A DNA stretch of 64,000 nucleotides from G963668435 sp963668435. GTDB taxonomy: Bacteria; Latescibacterota; Latescibacteria; Latescibacterales; Latescibacteraceae. Shown piece after piece: positions 7,839 to 16,389 of this stretch. The notes beneath the pieces are model-generated. The model had not been told where the DNA came from, searched no databases, and saw only the letters and a list, made by a program, of their open reading frames with translations. The position numbers and the translations under genes were made by a program. Where the stretch lies: contig CAXXSC010000001.1 in NCBI GenBank assembly GCA_963668435.2, positions 558,001 to 622,000 on the forward strand. The letters run 5' to 3'. Every line of letters begins with the position of its first letter. Within the stretch, counting starts at the first letter, position 1.

Positions 7839-10520
7839 ATGTCCGAAAAGTATGTCTACACCTTCGGTGGCGGTTCGGCTGACGGTCGTGCGGATATGAA
7901 GAATCTGCTCGGCGGAAAAGGCGCGAACCTGGCTGAGATGGCTAATCTCGGCATTCCGGTGCCTGCCGGATTCACGATCACGACCGAGATGTGTACGGTT
8001 TATTACAAAATGGAACGCAATTACCCCGCAGAGCTGAAAGATCAGGTCAAAGAGGGTATCGCTCATATTGAAAAAGTTATGGGCAAGAAATTCAACGATA
8101 CCGAGAATCCCCTGCTGCTCTCCGTCCGTTCCGGCGCCCGCGTTTCCATGCCCGGTATGATGGACACGGTTCTCAACCTCGGTCTCAACGATACGACCGT
8201 CCAGGGCCTGATCAAGGCTTCCGGCAGCGATCGTTTCGCGTATGACTCCTACCGTCGTTTTGTCCAAATGTACGGCGACGTCGTTCTCGACATGAAGCCC
8301 GAGAGCAAGGAAGAGGAAGACCCATTTGAGGTCATCATCGACGCCAAGAAAAAAGAAGCCGGTGTCGAGCTCGATACCGAACTCACCACTGACGATCTGA
8401 AAGACCTCGTGGTCAAGTTCAAAGCACTCATCAAGGAGAAGAAGGGCATCGATTTCCCTGAAGATCCTGTAGAGCAGCTTTGGGGCGCAATCAACGCTGT
8501 CTTCGGTTCCTGGATGGGCGGCCGCGCTATCACCTATCGTAAGATCAACAGCATCCCGGGCGACTGGGGCACCGCTGTTAACGTTCAGGCCATGGTCTTC
8601 GGCAACATGGGCGACGACTGCGCAACCGGTGTTGCGTTCACCCGCGACCCTGCAACCGGTGAGAACCGCTTCTTCGGCGAGTATCTCGTCAACGCACAGG
8701 GCGAGGATGTTGTTGCCGGTACCCGCACTCCTCAGCCTGTCAACGATGCTTCTGTCACGGCAGAAGGTCAGGATACACTCAAAGACCTCATGCCTGCACC
8801 TTACCAGACTCTCGAAGACATCTATCTCAAGCTCGAGAAGCATTATACCGATATGCAGGACATCGAGTTCACCATCGAAAAGGGCAAACTCTGGATGCTC
8901 CAGACCCGTACCGGCAAACGTACGGTCCAGGCTGCTCTCAAGATCGCTGTCGACATGGTCGAAGAAGGTCTTATCAATGAGACGACCGCTGTCACGCGTA
9001 TTGAGCCCGAACAGCTTGACCAGCTCCTGCACCCGATGTTCGACAAAGAGGCCAAGAAGAGCGCTGTCGTGCTCGGCAAGGGCCTTCCCGCATCGCCCGG
9101 CGCTGCCACCGGTAAAGTCGTCTTCCATGCCGACGATGCCGAAGAGCAGGCTGAAAAGGGTGAAAGCATCATCCTCGTCCGCATCGAGACCTCTCCTGAG
9201 GATATCGGCGGTATGGATGCTGCCAAGGGTATTCTGACCGCTCGCGGCGGCCGTACCTCGCATGCGGCAGTTGTCGCACGCGGTATGGGCAAGTGCTGTG
9301 TCGCTGGCTGCAGTGATATCACAATCGACTATTCCAAGGGCCAGTTCACCGCCGGCGGTAAAGTCATCAAGGCTGGCGACTGGGTATCTCTCGACGGTTC
9401 GACCGGTGAGGTTATCGAGGGCCAGGTCAAGACCATCGCTCCCGAAATTTCCGGCCACTTCGCAACCTTCATGGCATGGGCAGACGCTGTCCGTACCATG
9501 AAAGTCCGCACCAACGCCGACACACCTGCCGACGCCCTCAAAGCTGTTGAGATGGGTGCTGAAGGTATCGGCCTTTGCCGTACCGAGCATATGTTCTTCG
9601 AAGGCGACCGTATTATCGCTGTTCGCGAGATGATTCTTGCTGACGACGAGGCTGGCCGCCGTAAAGCGCTTGCCAAGCTCGAGCCGATGCAGCAGGGCGA
9701 CTTCGAAGGTATCTTCGAGGCCATGGGCGACCGTCCGGTCACCATCCGCCTGCTGGATCCGCCCCTTCATGAGTTTGTCCCCCACGAGGCGGAGAACCAG
9801 AAGGAAATGGCCGACCAGATGGGTGTCAGCCCTGAAGTCATCAAGGAAAAGGTCGACAGCCTCCACGAGTTCAACCCCATGCTCGGCCATCGCGGCTGCC
9901 GCCTGGGTGTCACCTATCCTGAAATCTACGAAATGCAGGTCAGGGCAATCTTCAACGCCGCAGTCACCTGCCACAAGAAGGGCCTCAAGGTCGTTCCTGA
10001 AGTCATGATCCCGCTGATCGGTACGCTTGCAGAGTACACGGTTCTCCGTGACATGACCGTTGGTGTTGCCGACGAAGTCAAGAAGGCAACCGGTGTTGAT
10101 TTCGAGTACATGGTCGGTACCATGATCGAGATCCCGCGCGCTGCTCTTACCGCAGACGCGATCGGCGCTGAGGCTGAGTTCTTCAGCTTCGGAACCAATG
10201 ACCTCACCCAGATGACCTTCGGCTACAGCCGTGACGATGCCGGCAACTTCCTCAAGGTCTACACGGACAAGGGCATTCTGCCTGCCGATCCGTTCATGAC
10301 GCTTGATCAGACCGGTGTTGGCCAGCTTGTCGAAATGGGTATCGAGAAGGGCCGTTCCTCCCGCAAAGACCTCAAGGTCGGTATCTGCGGCGAGCACGGT
10401 GGCGATCCCGCATCCGTCAAGTTCTGCCATCGCGTGGGCATGAATTATGTTTCCTGCTCACCGTTCCGTGTTCCCATCGCTCGTCTGGCAGCAGCCCAGG
10501 CCGCGATCGAGAGCAAGTAA
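7839..10520 (+). CDS. ppdK: Pyruvate, phosphate dikinase
   Basis: This enzyme interconverts pyruvate + ATP + Pi and phosphoenolpyruvate + AMP + PPi in the cytoplasm, feeding gluconeogenesis or PPi-based glycolysis. The 893 residues match the family length. Domains in order: N-terminal ATP-grasp (LLGGKGANLAEMANLG, SVRSGARVSMPGMMDTVLNL), the swivelling phospho-His domain with catalytic His at about 475 in GGRTSHAAVVARGMGK, and the PEP-binding TIM barrel (GIGLCRTEHMFFE, GTNDLTQMTFGYSRDD, GICGEHGGDP). The ATG at 7839 has GGAGG five bases upstream. An in-frame earlier start at 7788 lacks one. Codon use is strongly biased, as expected of a highly expressed gene, and leaves a long empty frame on the other strand. 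It is monocistronic with its own terminator. Confidence 0.97.
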   Translation: MSEKYVYTFGGGSADGRADMKNLLGGKGANLAEMANLGIPVPAGFTITTEMCTVYYKMERNYPAELKDQVKEGIAHIEKVMGKKFNDTENPLLLSVRSGARVSMPGMMDTVLNLGLNDTTVQGLIKASGSDRFAYDSYRRFVQMYGDVVLDMKPESKEEEDPFEVIIDAKKKEAGVELDTELTTDDLKDLVVKFKALIKEKKGIDFPEDPVEQLWGAINAVFGSWMGGRAITYRKINSIPGDWGTAVNVQAMVFGNMGDDCATGVAFTRDPATGENRFFGEYLVNAQGEDVVAGTRTPQPVNDASVTAEGQDTLKDLMPAPYQTLEDIYLKLEKHYTDMQDIEFTIEKGKLWMLQTRTGKRTVQAALKIAVDMVEEGLINETTAVTRIEPEQLDQLLHPMFDKEAKKSAVVLGKGLPASPGAATGKVVFHADDAEEQAEKGESIILVRIETSPEDIGGMDAAKGILTARGGRTSHAAVVARGMGKCCVAGCSDITIDYSKGQFTAGGKVIKAGDWVSLDGSTGEVIEGQVKTIAPEISGHFATFMAWADAVRTMKVRTNADTPADALKAVEMGAEGIGLCRTEHMFFEGDRIIAVREMILADDEAGRRKALAKLEPMQQGDFEGIFEAMGDRPVTIRLLDPPLHEFVPHEAENQKEMADQMGVSPEVIKEKVDSLHEFNPMLGHRGCRLGVTYPEIYEMQVRAIFNAAVTCHKKGLKVVPEVMIPLIGTLAEYTVLRDMTVGVADEVKKATGVDFEYMVGTMIEIPRAALTADAIGAEAEFFSFGTNDLTQMTFGYSRDDAGNFLKVYTDKGILPADPFMTLDQTGVGQLVEMGIEKGRSSRKDLKVGICGEHGGDPASVKFCHRVGMNYVSCSPFRVPIARLAAAQAAIESK

Positions 10521-10550
10521 GCAGACTCTGTCGGCTTCAATTCAGTAGCG

Positions 10551-10584
10551 AAAAGCCTCCGGTTCAAACCGGAGGCTTTTTTTT
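10551..10584 (+). terminator. Terminator after ppdK
   Basis: AAAAGCCTCCGGTT pairs with AACCGGAGGCTTTT around a two- to four-base loop and runs into eight T. It lies 30 bases after the ppdK stop. The A-run on the left would also allow weak reverse action. Confidence 0.9.
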
Positions 10585-10677
10585 GAATCCCATGAACGGA
10601 TAGTATTAATTTTTCTTGTTTTTCAACACTATTTTATGTATTTTTACAGTCTGGCAGAATTGATGCCAGTGCCCGGT

Positions 10678-10755
10678 CGGGGCGTAGCGCAGCCCGGTTA
10701 GCGCACCAGCATGGGGGGCTGGGGGTCGTGAGTTCAAATCTCACCGCCCCGACCA
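10678..10755 (+). tRNA. tRNA-Pro (anticodon GGG)
   Basis: A full cloverleaf can be drawn: acceptor CGGGGCG/CGCCCCG, D-arm GCGC..GCGC, anticodon stem CCAGC/GCTGG with loop ATGGGGG (anticodon GGG), T-arm GTGAG/CTCAC with TTCAAAT. The CCA end is encoded (10753-10755). A small inverted repeat, CTGGCA-N7-TGCCAG (10651-10669), lies just before it. surE begins 68 bases downstream with no terminator in between, so the two may be co-transcribed. Confidence 0.95.
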
Positions 10756-10823
10756 TTAGAAAAGACCGCAGCGTTTATGAGCAGATAGTGAATCTGCTCA
10801 TTTATGTATTAGGGGGCATTCCG

Positions 10824-11567
10824 GTGAGTGAGCTTATTCTTCTGACCAATGACGACGGCTATCGTGCTCCGGGTATACGGACGCTGAAAAAAGCGATCGA
10901 CGAGAAATGGAGCACAATTCTTGTCGCTCCTGACCGTGAGCAAAGTGCCGCAAGCCATGCCCTGACGCTGAATCGTCCGCTACGGGTGCATGATGTGGCT
11001 GAGAATGAATTGACGGTCGACGGTACCCCGACAGATTGTGTGATGCTTTCGCTCATGGGACTTCTCGAAAAACGGCCCGATCTCGTTATATCAGGTATTA
11101 ACAGCGGCGCCAATCTTGGAGACGATGTCGTTTATTCCGGTACTGTCGCTGGTGCGGCAGAGGCGGTCATACTCGGAGTTCCGGCGATTGCGCTTTCCTT
11201 TGTCGATCCCGTAAACTGCGATTTTGAACAGGGCGCTGCCATCGCGAGAAAAGTCGCGGAGGCTGTGTTTGCCAATACACTGCCGAAAGGTGTCCTACTC
11301 AATGTGAATATCCCTTCGGGTGTCGACAATCCATCATTTGAGGTTACCCGCCTGGGGAAACGCTCTTACCGCGAAGTCATTGTCAAAAAGACCGATCCGC
11401 GAGGAAAACCTTACTATTGGATCGCCGGGCAGCCCGAGGACTGGAAGGGTGCGGACGACTGTGATTTTGCCGCGATAGAGCGGGGCAATGTCTCGATAAC
11501 GCCCCTTCATCTCGATATGACAGCTTCACATGCCTTGAATGAAATATCCTCCTGGAGCTTTGACTGA
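10824..11567 (+). CDS. surE: 5'-nucleotidase SurE
   Basis: SurE dephosphorylates nucleoside 5'/3'-monophosphates in the cytoplasm and is linked to stationary-phase survival. The 247 residues start with the family's metal-binding signature LILLTNDDGYRAPGI. Conserved SGINSGANLGDDVVYSGTV follows near residue 90. I chose the GTG at 10824, which has AGGGGG eight bases upstream and puts LLTNDDGY at the expected position. The longer frame reads back into the tRNA gene and is not credible. It is followed at 5 bases by pcm, the classic surE-pcm pairing of nucleotide and protein repair. Confidence 0.95.
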   Translation: MSELILLTNDDGYRAPGIRTLKKAIDEKWSTILVAPDREQSAASHALTLNRPLRVHDVAENELTVDGTPTDCVMLSLMGLLEKRPDLVISGINSGANLGDDVVYSGTVAGAAEAVILGVPAIALSFVDPVNCDFEQGAAIARKVAEAVFANTLPKGVLLNVNIPSGVDNPSFEVTRLGKRSYREVIVKKTDPRGKPYYWIAGQPEDWKGADDCDFAAIERGNVSITPLHLDMTASHALNEISSWSFD

Positions 11568-11572
11568 CCTCA

Positions 11573-12235
11573 ATGGCGAAAGATTACGAAATAGCCCGTG
11601 CCCGGATGGTCAAAGAGCAGCTGCGTGACCGGGGAATAAGCGACGAGCGAGTTATCAAGGCAATGAATGTCGTGCCGCGTCATCTTTTCGTCGAGCAGGC
11701 ATTCTGGCCCAGCGCATACGGTGAAAAACCCCTTCCTATCGGTTTCGATCAGACCATCTCACATCCCTTCATTGTCGGTCTCATGTCACAGAGTATGAAT
11801 CTTTCCGAGGGAGCGAAAGTTCTCGAGATCGGCACCGGCTCCGGTTACCAGGCCGCAGTGTTGGCACTCATGGGCTGTAAGGTTTTTACCATAGAACGTC
11901 ATGAAAAGCTTGCTCAGAAAGCCGAAAATGTTATCAGGAAACTGAAAATTGAGAATATATCGTTCCGTGTCGGAGACGGCAGTATCGGCTGGAAAGAGAA
12001 AGCGCCATTCGACGGCATCGTGGTAACCGCAGGAGCACCTGATCTGCCCGATTCGCTTATGGATCAGCTCGCCACGGGCGCTTCACTGGTTATCCCTGTG
12101 GGAACACGCAAAAGTCAGCGTCTGGTTCGTATACTCAAGGGAAAAAAGATGATCGACCGGTATGACATGGGTGACTGTAGTTTTGTCCCGCTGATTGGGA
12201 GTAAGGCCTGGGAAAGCGAGGCTCTGGGAAAATGA
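11573..12235 (+). CDS. pcm: Protein-L-isoaspartate O-methyltransferase
   Basis: Uses S-adenosylmethionine to methylate L-isoaspartyl residues in damaged proteins, starting their repair. The protein is 220 residues, the normal length. The SAM-binding motif VLEIGTGSGYQAAVLA is at about residue 84, preceded by the family hallmark PIGFDQTISHPFIVGLM. It lies 5 bases after surE, and its stop overlaps the start of the YqaA gene by four bases (ATGA), so the three form one translationally coupled unit. Confidence 0.96.
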   Translation: MAKDYEIARARMVKEQLRDRGISDERVIKAMNVVPRHLFVEQAFWPSAYGEKPLPIGFDQTISHPFIVGLMSQSMNLSEGAKVLEIGTGSGYQAAVLALMGCKVFTIERHEKLAQKAENVIRKLKIENISFRVGDGSIGWKEKAPFDGIVVTAGAPDLPDSLMDQLATGASLVIPVGTRKSQRLVRILKGKKMIDRYDMGDCSFVPLIGSKAWESEALGK

Positions 12236-12813
12236 TGCGCCGTATCTATGATTGGGTTATCCACTGGGCGGAAACGCCCTACGGTCCGCTGGCCCTGTTC
12301 ATTCTCTCTTTCACCGAGTCTTCCTTCTTTCCGATTCCGCCGGATGTGCTCCTTATCGCACTGGCGATAGGTGCGCCGACCCGGTCGTTCAGGTTTGCAG
12401 GGATATGCAGTGTCGCCTCGGTGTTGGGTGGTCTGTTCGGTTATTATATCGGTTGGTCGTTCTTCGAGGTTATCGGCATGCCTATCCTCGAGTTTTACGG
12501 TTATGTGGACAAATTCGAGGTCATCAACGCGATGTACGCCAAGTATGATGTCTGGTTTGTCGGTGCCGCCGGTTTTACGCCGATTCCGTACAAGGTCTTC
12601 ACTATCGCCGCCGGTGCTTTCAAAATGAACCTTTTGAGTTTTGTTATAGCCTCAGCCTTATCACGCTCGGCACGTTTTTTTATCGTCGCGGCAATGATCT
12701 GGAAATTCGGCGATGGAATAAAATCGACAATTGACAAATATTTTAATTTACTTACCCTGCTCTTTTTTATTATATTAGTGACCGGATTTATTCTTGTTAA
12801 ATTCGTGTTTTGA
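12232..12813 (+). CDS. YqaA-type DedA/VTT-domain membrane protein
   Basis: A 193-residue inner-membrane protein with four to five hydrophobic segments. It shows the VTT (DedA, SNARE-associated) features: an early ESSFFPIPPDVLLIALAIG re-entrant segment, a glycine-rich GGLFGYYIGWSF and the second half motif GFTPIPYKVFTIAAGAF. Members of the superfamily are linked to lipid flipping and envelope homeostasis. The exact substrate of the YqaA branch is not settled. It is the last protein gene of the surE-pcm unit and its stop codon is only 6 bases before tRNA-Pro(CGG). Confidence 0.85.
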   Translation: MMRRIYDWVIHWAETPYGPLALFILSFTESSFFPIPPDVLLIALAIGAPTRSFRFAGICSVASVLGGLFGYYIGWSFFEVIGMPILEFYGYVDKFEVINAMYAKYDVWFVGAAGFTPIPYKVFTIAAGAFKMNLLSFVIASALSRSARFFIVAAMIWKFGDGIKSTIDKYFNLLTLLFFIILVTGFILVKFVF

Positions 12814-12819
12814 AAATGT

Positions 12820-12897
12820 CGGGGTGTAGCGCAGCCCGGTTAGCGCGCCTGCTTCGGGAGCAGGAGGCCGGTGGTTCAAATCCACTCACCCCGACCA
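12820..12897 (+). tRNA. tRNA-Pro (anticodon CGG), integration target
   Basis: Cloverleaf: acceptor CGGGGTG/CACCCCG, anticodon stem CCTGC/GCAGG with loop TTCGGGA (anticodon CGG), TTCAAAT in the T-loop, encoded CCA. Its 3' 48 bases (12850-12897) recur exactly at 19797-19844. The gene is therefore the attachment site of the downstream element and was rebuilt intact by the integration. It follows the YqaA gene by 6 bases. Its original terminator is probably the one now at 19850. Confidence 0.97.
12850..12897 (+). repeat. attL: 48-bp direct repeat within tRNA-Pro
   Basis: Identical base for base to 19797-19844. The flanking bases differ (C12849 versus A19796; A12898 versus T19845), which fixes the repeat length at 48. 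It covers the anticodon loop, variable arm, T-arm and acceptor strand. Confidence 0.95.
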
Positions 12898-12920
12898 ATA
12901 AAAACAATAAGTTGCAAAAG

Positions 12921-12975
12921 ACACTGACACATAAAGCAGGTGGTCAACAGGAAAATGTGTCAGTTTTGTGTCAGT
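12921..12975. promoter_or_regulatory. Putative integrase arm-type sites, left end
   Basis: Two direct TGTGTCAGT sites (12956-12964, 12967-12975) and one inverted copy ACACTGACACA (12921-12931) lie between attL and the integrase stop. The 19-base string TGTGTCAGTTTTGTGTCAG (12956-12974) recurs exactly inside the right end at 19661. Repeats of this kind inside both ends are typical of accessory integrase-binding sites. The role is inferred. Confidence 0.6.
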
Positions 12976-12980
12976 TGTTC

Positions 12981-14104
12981 TTATGATGCTTCGGCTTGTT
13001 TCTGGTCGGAGCTTTTTTCTTGTCTGTCCTGCACTATGGCGGGGATGAAATTCAGTACTTCTTTGACATCAAAACGGTCGATTGAGGTATATCTGTCGGT
13101 CGTTGAACTGTCTTCATGACCAAGCATCATTCGGATGTCTTCCAGTCGTGCACCATTCCGTATTAAAGTGCTGGCAAATACATGTCGTATATCATGAAAT
13201 CTGAATTTGGTTCCATGTACTTTTAGTCCAGCTTTTCTAACAGCACGGTCAAAAGAATGGTTAATTGACTTATACCTTGTTTTTGTTTTGGGATTGAGGA
13301 AAACATAACCTTCTTTTCTTTTTCCAATTGACTGTTTTGCGATTCTGGTGGCATGCTCACTTAGAGGAAATATCTCATGCTTATCTCCCTTGAGTATTAG
13401 CTCGACTTCAGCTGTTGGTGTCAAATCATGAAATCGGAACTGTTTAATTTGAAGACTGAGAATGTTCTCTTTTCTAAAGCCAGTATAAAAAGCAAATTCA
13501 ACAATATTTGCTAAAGGCCTTTTCATGTGTTGTAGAATTTCAGATGCTTCCTCTATTGTGATGTTTACATCACGTTTTTTGGCTCTGGAAAGAGCTTAAA
13601 ACCTTGAAGAGGATTAGAGCTTAGAAACTCCCAATCGCAAGCTCGAAACAGCATGTTCTTGATTAGAGCAGCTTCTCTGTTGACTGTAGCATTTGATACT
13701 TCTTCTTTTTCTAATCTGGCGTGCATATACTCAAAGACAAGACGTTTGGATATCTTTGAAATAGGAATTTCAATCAATTCCTCACATCGTTTTATATTTT
13801 CAAACAAACCTTTCCACAAATCCTGAGTATTCTTGCTGAGATATTTTGCATGCCCTTCCATGAAAATAGGAAATAGGTTAAGCAACGTTATATCGCCTAA
13901 TTCCTGTTGCTGTTCTAATTGAGCGAGCTCTTCTTCAGGCTCTTTGTCGTCCAAAAGCCAGTCTTCAAATTTCCTTGCCAACTTTTGAGTATACCGATAG
14001 TCTTTACCGACTGAAACACGTCTCCTTTCTCCACGAGGATTATAGTAATAAAGCTGATAGCTTTTTCCTCGCTGTTTTATCTGAACCGGTTTGAATTTTA
14101 CCAT
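12981..14104 (-). CDS. int: Tyrosine recombinase (integrase), two frames joined by -1 shift
   Basis: Site-specific recombinase of the element. The first frame (14104-13565) gives the N-terminal arm and core-binding domains: basic start MVKFKPVQIKQRGKSY, SAM-like helices with NATVNREAALIKNM. It stops at TAA right after ...FPEPKNVM. The catalytic domain (ending at 12981) is one base out of phase. It has the complete catalytic set: Arg in TGFRKENIL, HDIRH, LGHED and the nucleophile Tyr in TTDRYTSID. A -1 slip on A AAA AAC (13580-13574) gives an uninterrupted protein of about 374 residues reading ..FPEPKKRDVNITIEEAS... Alternatives are a one-base deletion in an A7 run, or a sequencing error. The RBS and ATG at 14104 look normal (GGAGAG upstream). 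The gene reads toward attL, the usual orientation. Confidence 0.82.
13558..13580 (-). other. Candidate -1 frameshift site with hairpin
   Basis: On the minus strand the heptamer A AAA AAC (13580-13574) is in the exact zero-frame phase of a classic X XXY YYZ slippery site. It is followed at once by the inverted repeat GTGATGTAAACATCAC (13573-13558), whose loop contains the TAA stop of the first frame. The hairpin is closer than the usual 5-9 base spacer, so function is uncertain. Confidence 0.5.
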
Positions 14105-14166
14105 GACGCTCTCCTTTCAGCGCATGGCCTCCGCATACAATAATATAGAGGCAAATCGAATTTTTA

Positions 14167-14442
14167 TCAAGATTTTCGAGGCTGAAGAAAAAGTTTATGA
14201 GTTGGAGAATTCTTTCTGTTATGATCCCGTGTTTTGGGTTGTGAATAGAACTTATTTAGGAAGTCATCAAGGTCTGTTTTACGAATCCGTCTAAATTTAT
14301 ATATTTCTTTACCTGCACTCGGTTGTTCTTCAAAAGGAAGGTCGCCTCTTGCCAACCAATTATCGACGGTAGCCCTGCTCACGCAGGCATATTCAGCTGT
14401 TTCCGCAATCGTGAAAGCTCTTTTTTGGTTTTTGTTCTTCAT
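14167..14442 (-). CDS. Excisionase-like HTH DNA-binding protein
   Basis: A 91-residue basic protein with a MerR/excisionase-type winged helix-turn-helix: FTIAETAEYACVSRATVDNW, then LARGDLPFEEQP and the wing KEIYKFRRIRKTDLDDFL. Proteins of this size and fold next to a tyrosine integrase usually direct excision or repress the integrase promoter. I use the ATG at 14442. A GTG nine codons upstream (14469) is possible, and neither has a strong ribosome-binding site. It precedes the integrase in the same orientation with a 62-base gap. Confidence 0.7.
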   Translation of the reverse strand: MKNKNQKRAFTIAETAEYACVSRATVDNWLARGDLPFEEQPSAGKEIYKFRRIRKTDLDDFLNKFYSQPKTRDHNRKNSPTHKLFLQPRKS

Positions 14443-14554
14443 ATTCTTTGCCCAAGACTTTGCTATCACATATCAGACAAGTATAGAAATCTTTTTACAC
14501 CAGCGTTATTAAACCACTCTGACCACATTGCTTTGAGACGGTCGTTCTCTTGAC

Positions 14555-15837
14555 TGTATCCCGTCAGAACAATTTGGACAGTTATCCCCTTTAAGTTAAG
14601 AGATGGTTTGGTGCTGGATGTGGTTGCCTGATTACCGTAGTGGAGGCGTAGCCGTAACGGAGGGAATCAGGGAAGACTTGCCCTTTCTGCCTATAGTCAG
14701 TACCATACTGTTGACACGACAACGGGGAAGAAAGGAATGTCCAGATGCCTGCCAGGAAAGATTCAGAAAGTATCGTCCGTGATATCAAGCGGAAAACCCG
14801 GAAGAAATACACTGCCGAGGAGAAGATCAGCATTGTTCTTGAAGGGCTGCGTGGTGAAGAGAGCATAGCCGCGATCTGCCGCCGTGAAGGAATTAATCCG
14901 AACCTGTATTACCGTTGGAGCAAAGACTTCCTTGAAGCTGGAAAGAAACGGCTTCTGGGTGACACGCAGCGGGAGGCAACGAGCACGGAGGTGACAGACC
15001 TCAAGCAGGAGAACGACCAGCTCAAGCAATTGGTAGCCGAGTTGTCGCTGAAGAACCGTGTGCTTAAAAAAAGTTTGCATGGTATGGAATAGAGGTCGGA
15101 CGGTATATGCGATATTCACAGGCTGAAAAAATGGAGGTAATCAGGCTGGTAGAGGAATCGGCGCTGTCGATAAGCCAGACCTTGCGAGAGCTTGCTATTA
15201 ACCGTAGCACCTTTTACGCATGGTATCGAAAATACGCGGAAGATGGCTATGATGGCCTTGCCGACAGGAAACCCCGTCCGAAAAAGTTCTGGAACAGGAT
15301 ACCTGCCCCGGTGAAAGACCAGGTGGTAGCTATTGCCCTTGAGCTTCCCGATAAGTCGCCACGGGAGCTGGCATGGCATATTACTGACAGCTACGGTTAT
15401 TACATCTCCGAGTCGAGTGTCTACCGGATACTCAAGTCCTATGATCTGATCACGAGTCCGGCGTACATCGTGATATCGGCTGCCGATACGTTCAAGCGTC
15501 CGACGAAAGAGGTGCATGAGCTCTGGCAGACCGACTTCTCATACTTCAGGATAGTCGGCTGGGGATGGTACTATCTCTCCACCGTCATGGACGATTATTC
15601 ACGGTATATCCTGGCATGGAAGCTCACGACAACTATGGCTGCCCTTGATGTAATGGATACACTTGATATGGCGAGAGAAAAAGCCGGTATCGATAGTGTG
15701 AAAGTCCGGCACAGGCCCAGACTGCTCTCGGATAACGGGCCCTGTTATCTATCCCGTGATCTGAAGGAGTACCTTGAAGAAAGGGATATGTCCCATACTC
15801 GTGGCGCTCGCTATCATCCTCAGACACAGGGCAAGAT
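14555..15837 (+). mobile_element. IS3-family element, copy 1, 3'-truncated
   Basis: Begins with the terminal sequence TGTATCCCGTCAGAACA at 14555 and matches copy 2 almost perfectly for 1283 bases (differences seen at 14709 and 14755). It stops inside orfB at 15837, where copy 2 begins. The missing 3' third is not found after copy 2, so this is not a simple nested insertion. No target duplication is visible. It lacks the right inverted repeat and the last catalytic residue, so it cannot move on its own. Confidence 0.9.
14745..15092 (+). CDS. IS3-family transposase OrfA (copy 1)
   Basis: A 115-residue DNA-binding subunit: basic N-terminus (RKKYTAEEKISIVLEGLRGE), helix-turn-helix (SIAAICRREGINPNLYYRWS) and a C-terminal leucine-zipper-like coiled coil (LKQENDQLKQLVAELSLKNR). 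It ends in LKKSLHGME. A run of seven A at 15066-15072 near its end allows -1 slippage into orfB, the family's way of making the OrfAB transposase. It differs from copy 2 OrfA at residue 4 only (Arg versus Lys). Confidence 0.93.
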   Translation: MPARKDSESIVRDIKRKTRKKYTAEEKISIVLEGLRGEESIAAICRREGINPNLYYRWSKDFLEAGKKRLLGDTQREATSTEVTDLKQENDQLKQLVAELSLKNRVLKKSLHGME

Positions 15838-15877
15838 TGTATCCCGTCAGAACAATTTGGACAGTTATCCCCTTTAA
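15107..15877 (+). pseudogene. IS3-family transposase OrfB, truncated (copy 1)
   Basis: Identical to copy 2 OrfB up to ..HPQTQGKI (residue 244), then continues into the start of copy 2 for 12 foreign residues (VSRQNNLDSYPL) and stops. The first two catalytic Asp (QTDFSYF, LLSDNGP) remain, but the Glu of KIERYHRS is lost. The integrase core is therefore inactive. Confidence 0.93.
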
Positions 15878-16027
15878 GTTAAGAGATGGTTTGGTGCTGG
15901 ATGTGGTTGCCTGATTACCGTAGTGGAGGCGTAGCCGTAACGGAGGGAATCAGGGAAGACTTGCCCTTTCTGCCTATAGTCAGTACCATCCTGTTGACAC
16001 GACAACGGGGAAGAAAGGAATGTCCAG

Positions 16028-16375
16028 ATGCCTGCCAAGAAAGATTCAGAAAGTATCGTCCGTGATATCAAGCGGAAAACCCGGAAGAAATACACTGCCG
16101 AGGAGAAGATCAGCATTGTTCTTGAAGGGCTGCGTGGTGAAGAGAGCATAGCCGCGATCTGCCGCCGTGAAGGAATTAATCCGAACCTGTATTACCGTTG
16201 GAGCAAAGACTTCCTTGAAGCTGGAAAGAAACGGCTTCTGGGTGACACGCAGCGGGAGGCAACGAGCACGGAGGTGACAGACCTCAAGCAGGAGAACGAC
16301 CAGCTCAAGCAATTGGTAGCCGAGTTGTCGCTGAAGAACCGTGTGCTTAAAAAAAGTTTGCATGGTATGGAATAG
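16028..16375 (+). CDS. IS3-family transposase OrfA (copy 2)
   Basis: Same protein as copy 1 OrfA apart from Lys instead of Arg at residue 4: HTH, then coiled coil. The -1 frame is open from the A7 run (16349-16355) through WYGIEVGRY into the orfB start, so an OrfAB fusion can be made. OrfA alone usually acts as a DNA-binding regulator of transposition. Confidence 0.93.
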   Translation: MPAKKDSESIVRDIKRKTRKKYTAEEKISIVLEGLRGEESIAAICRREGINPNLYYRWSKDFLEAGKKRLLGDTQREATSTEVTDLKQENDQLKQLVAELSLKNRVLKKSLHGME

Positions 16376-16389
16376 AGGTCGGACGGTAT

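Noticed and set aside
7836..10430. Open reading frame of 864 codons on the strand opposite ppdK
   Set aside because: It is the complement of a strongly codon-biased gene. The predicted protein has no recognisable motif and no ribosome-binding site, while ppdK is certain.
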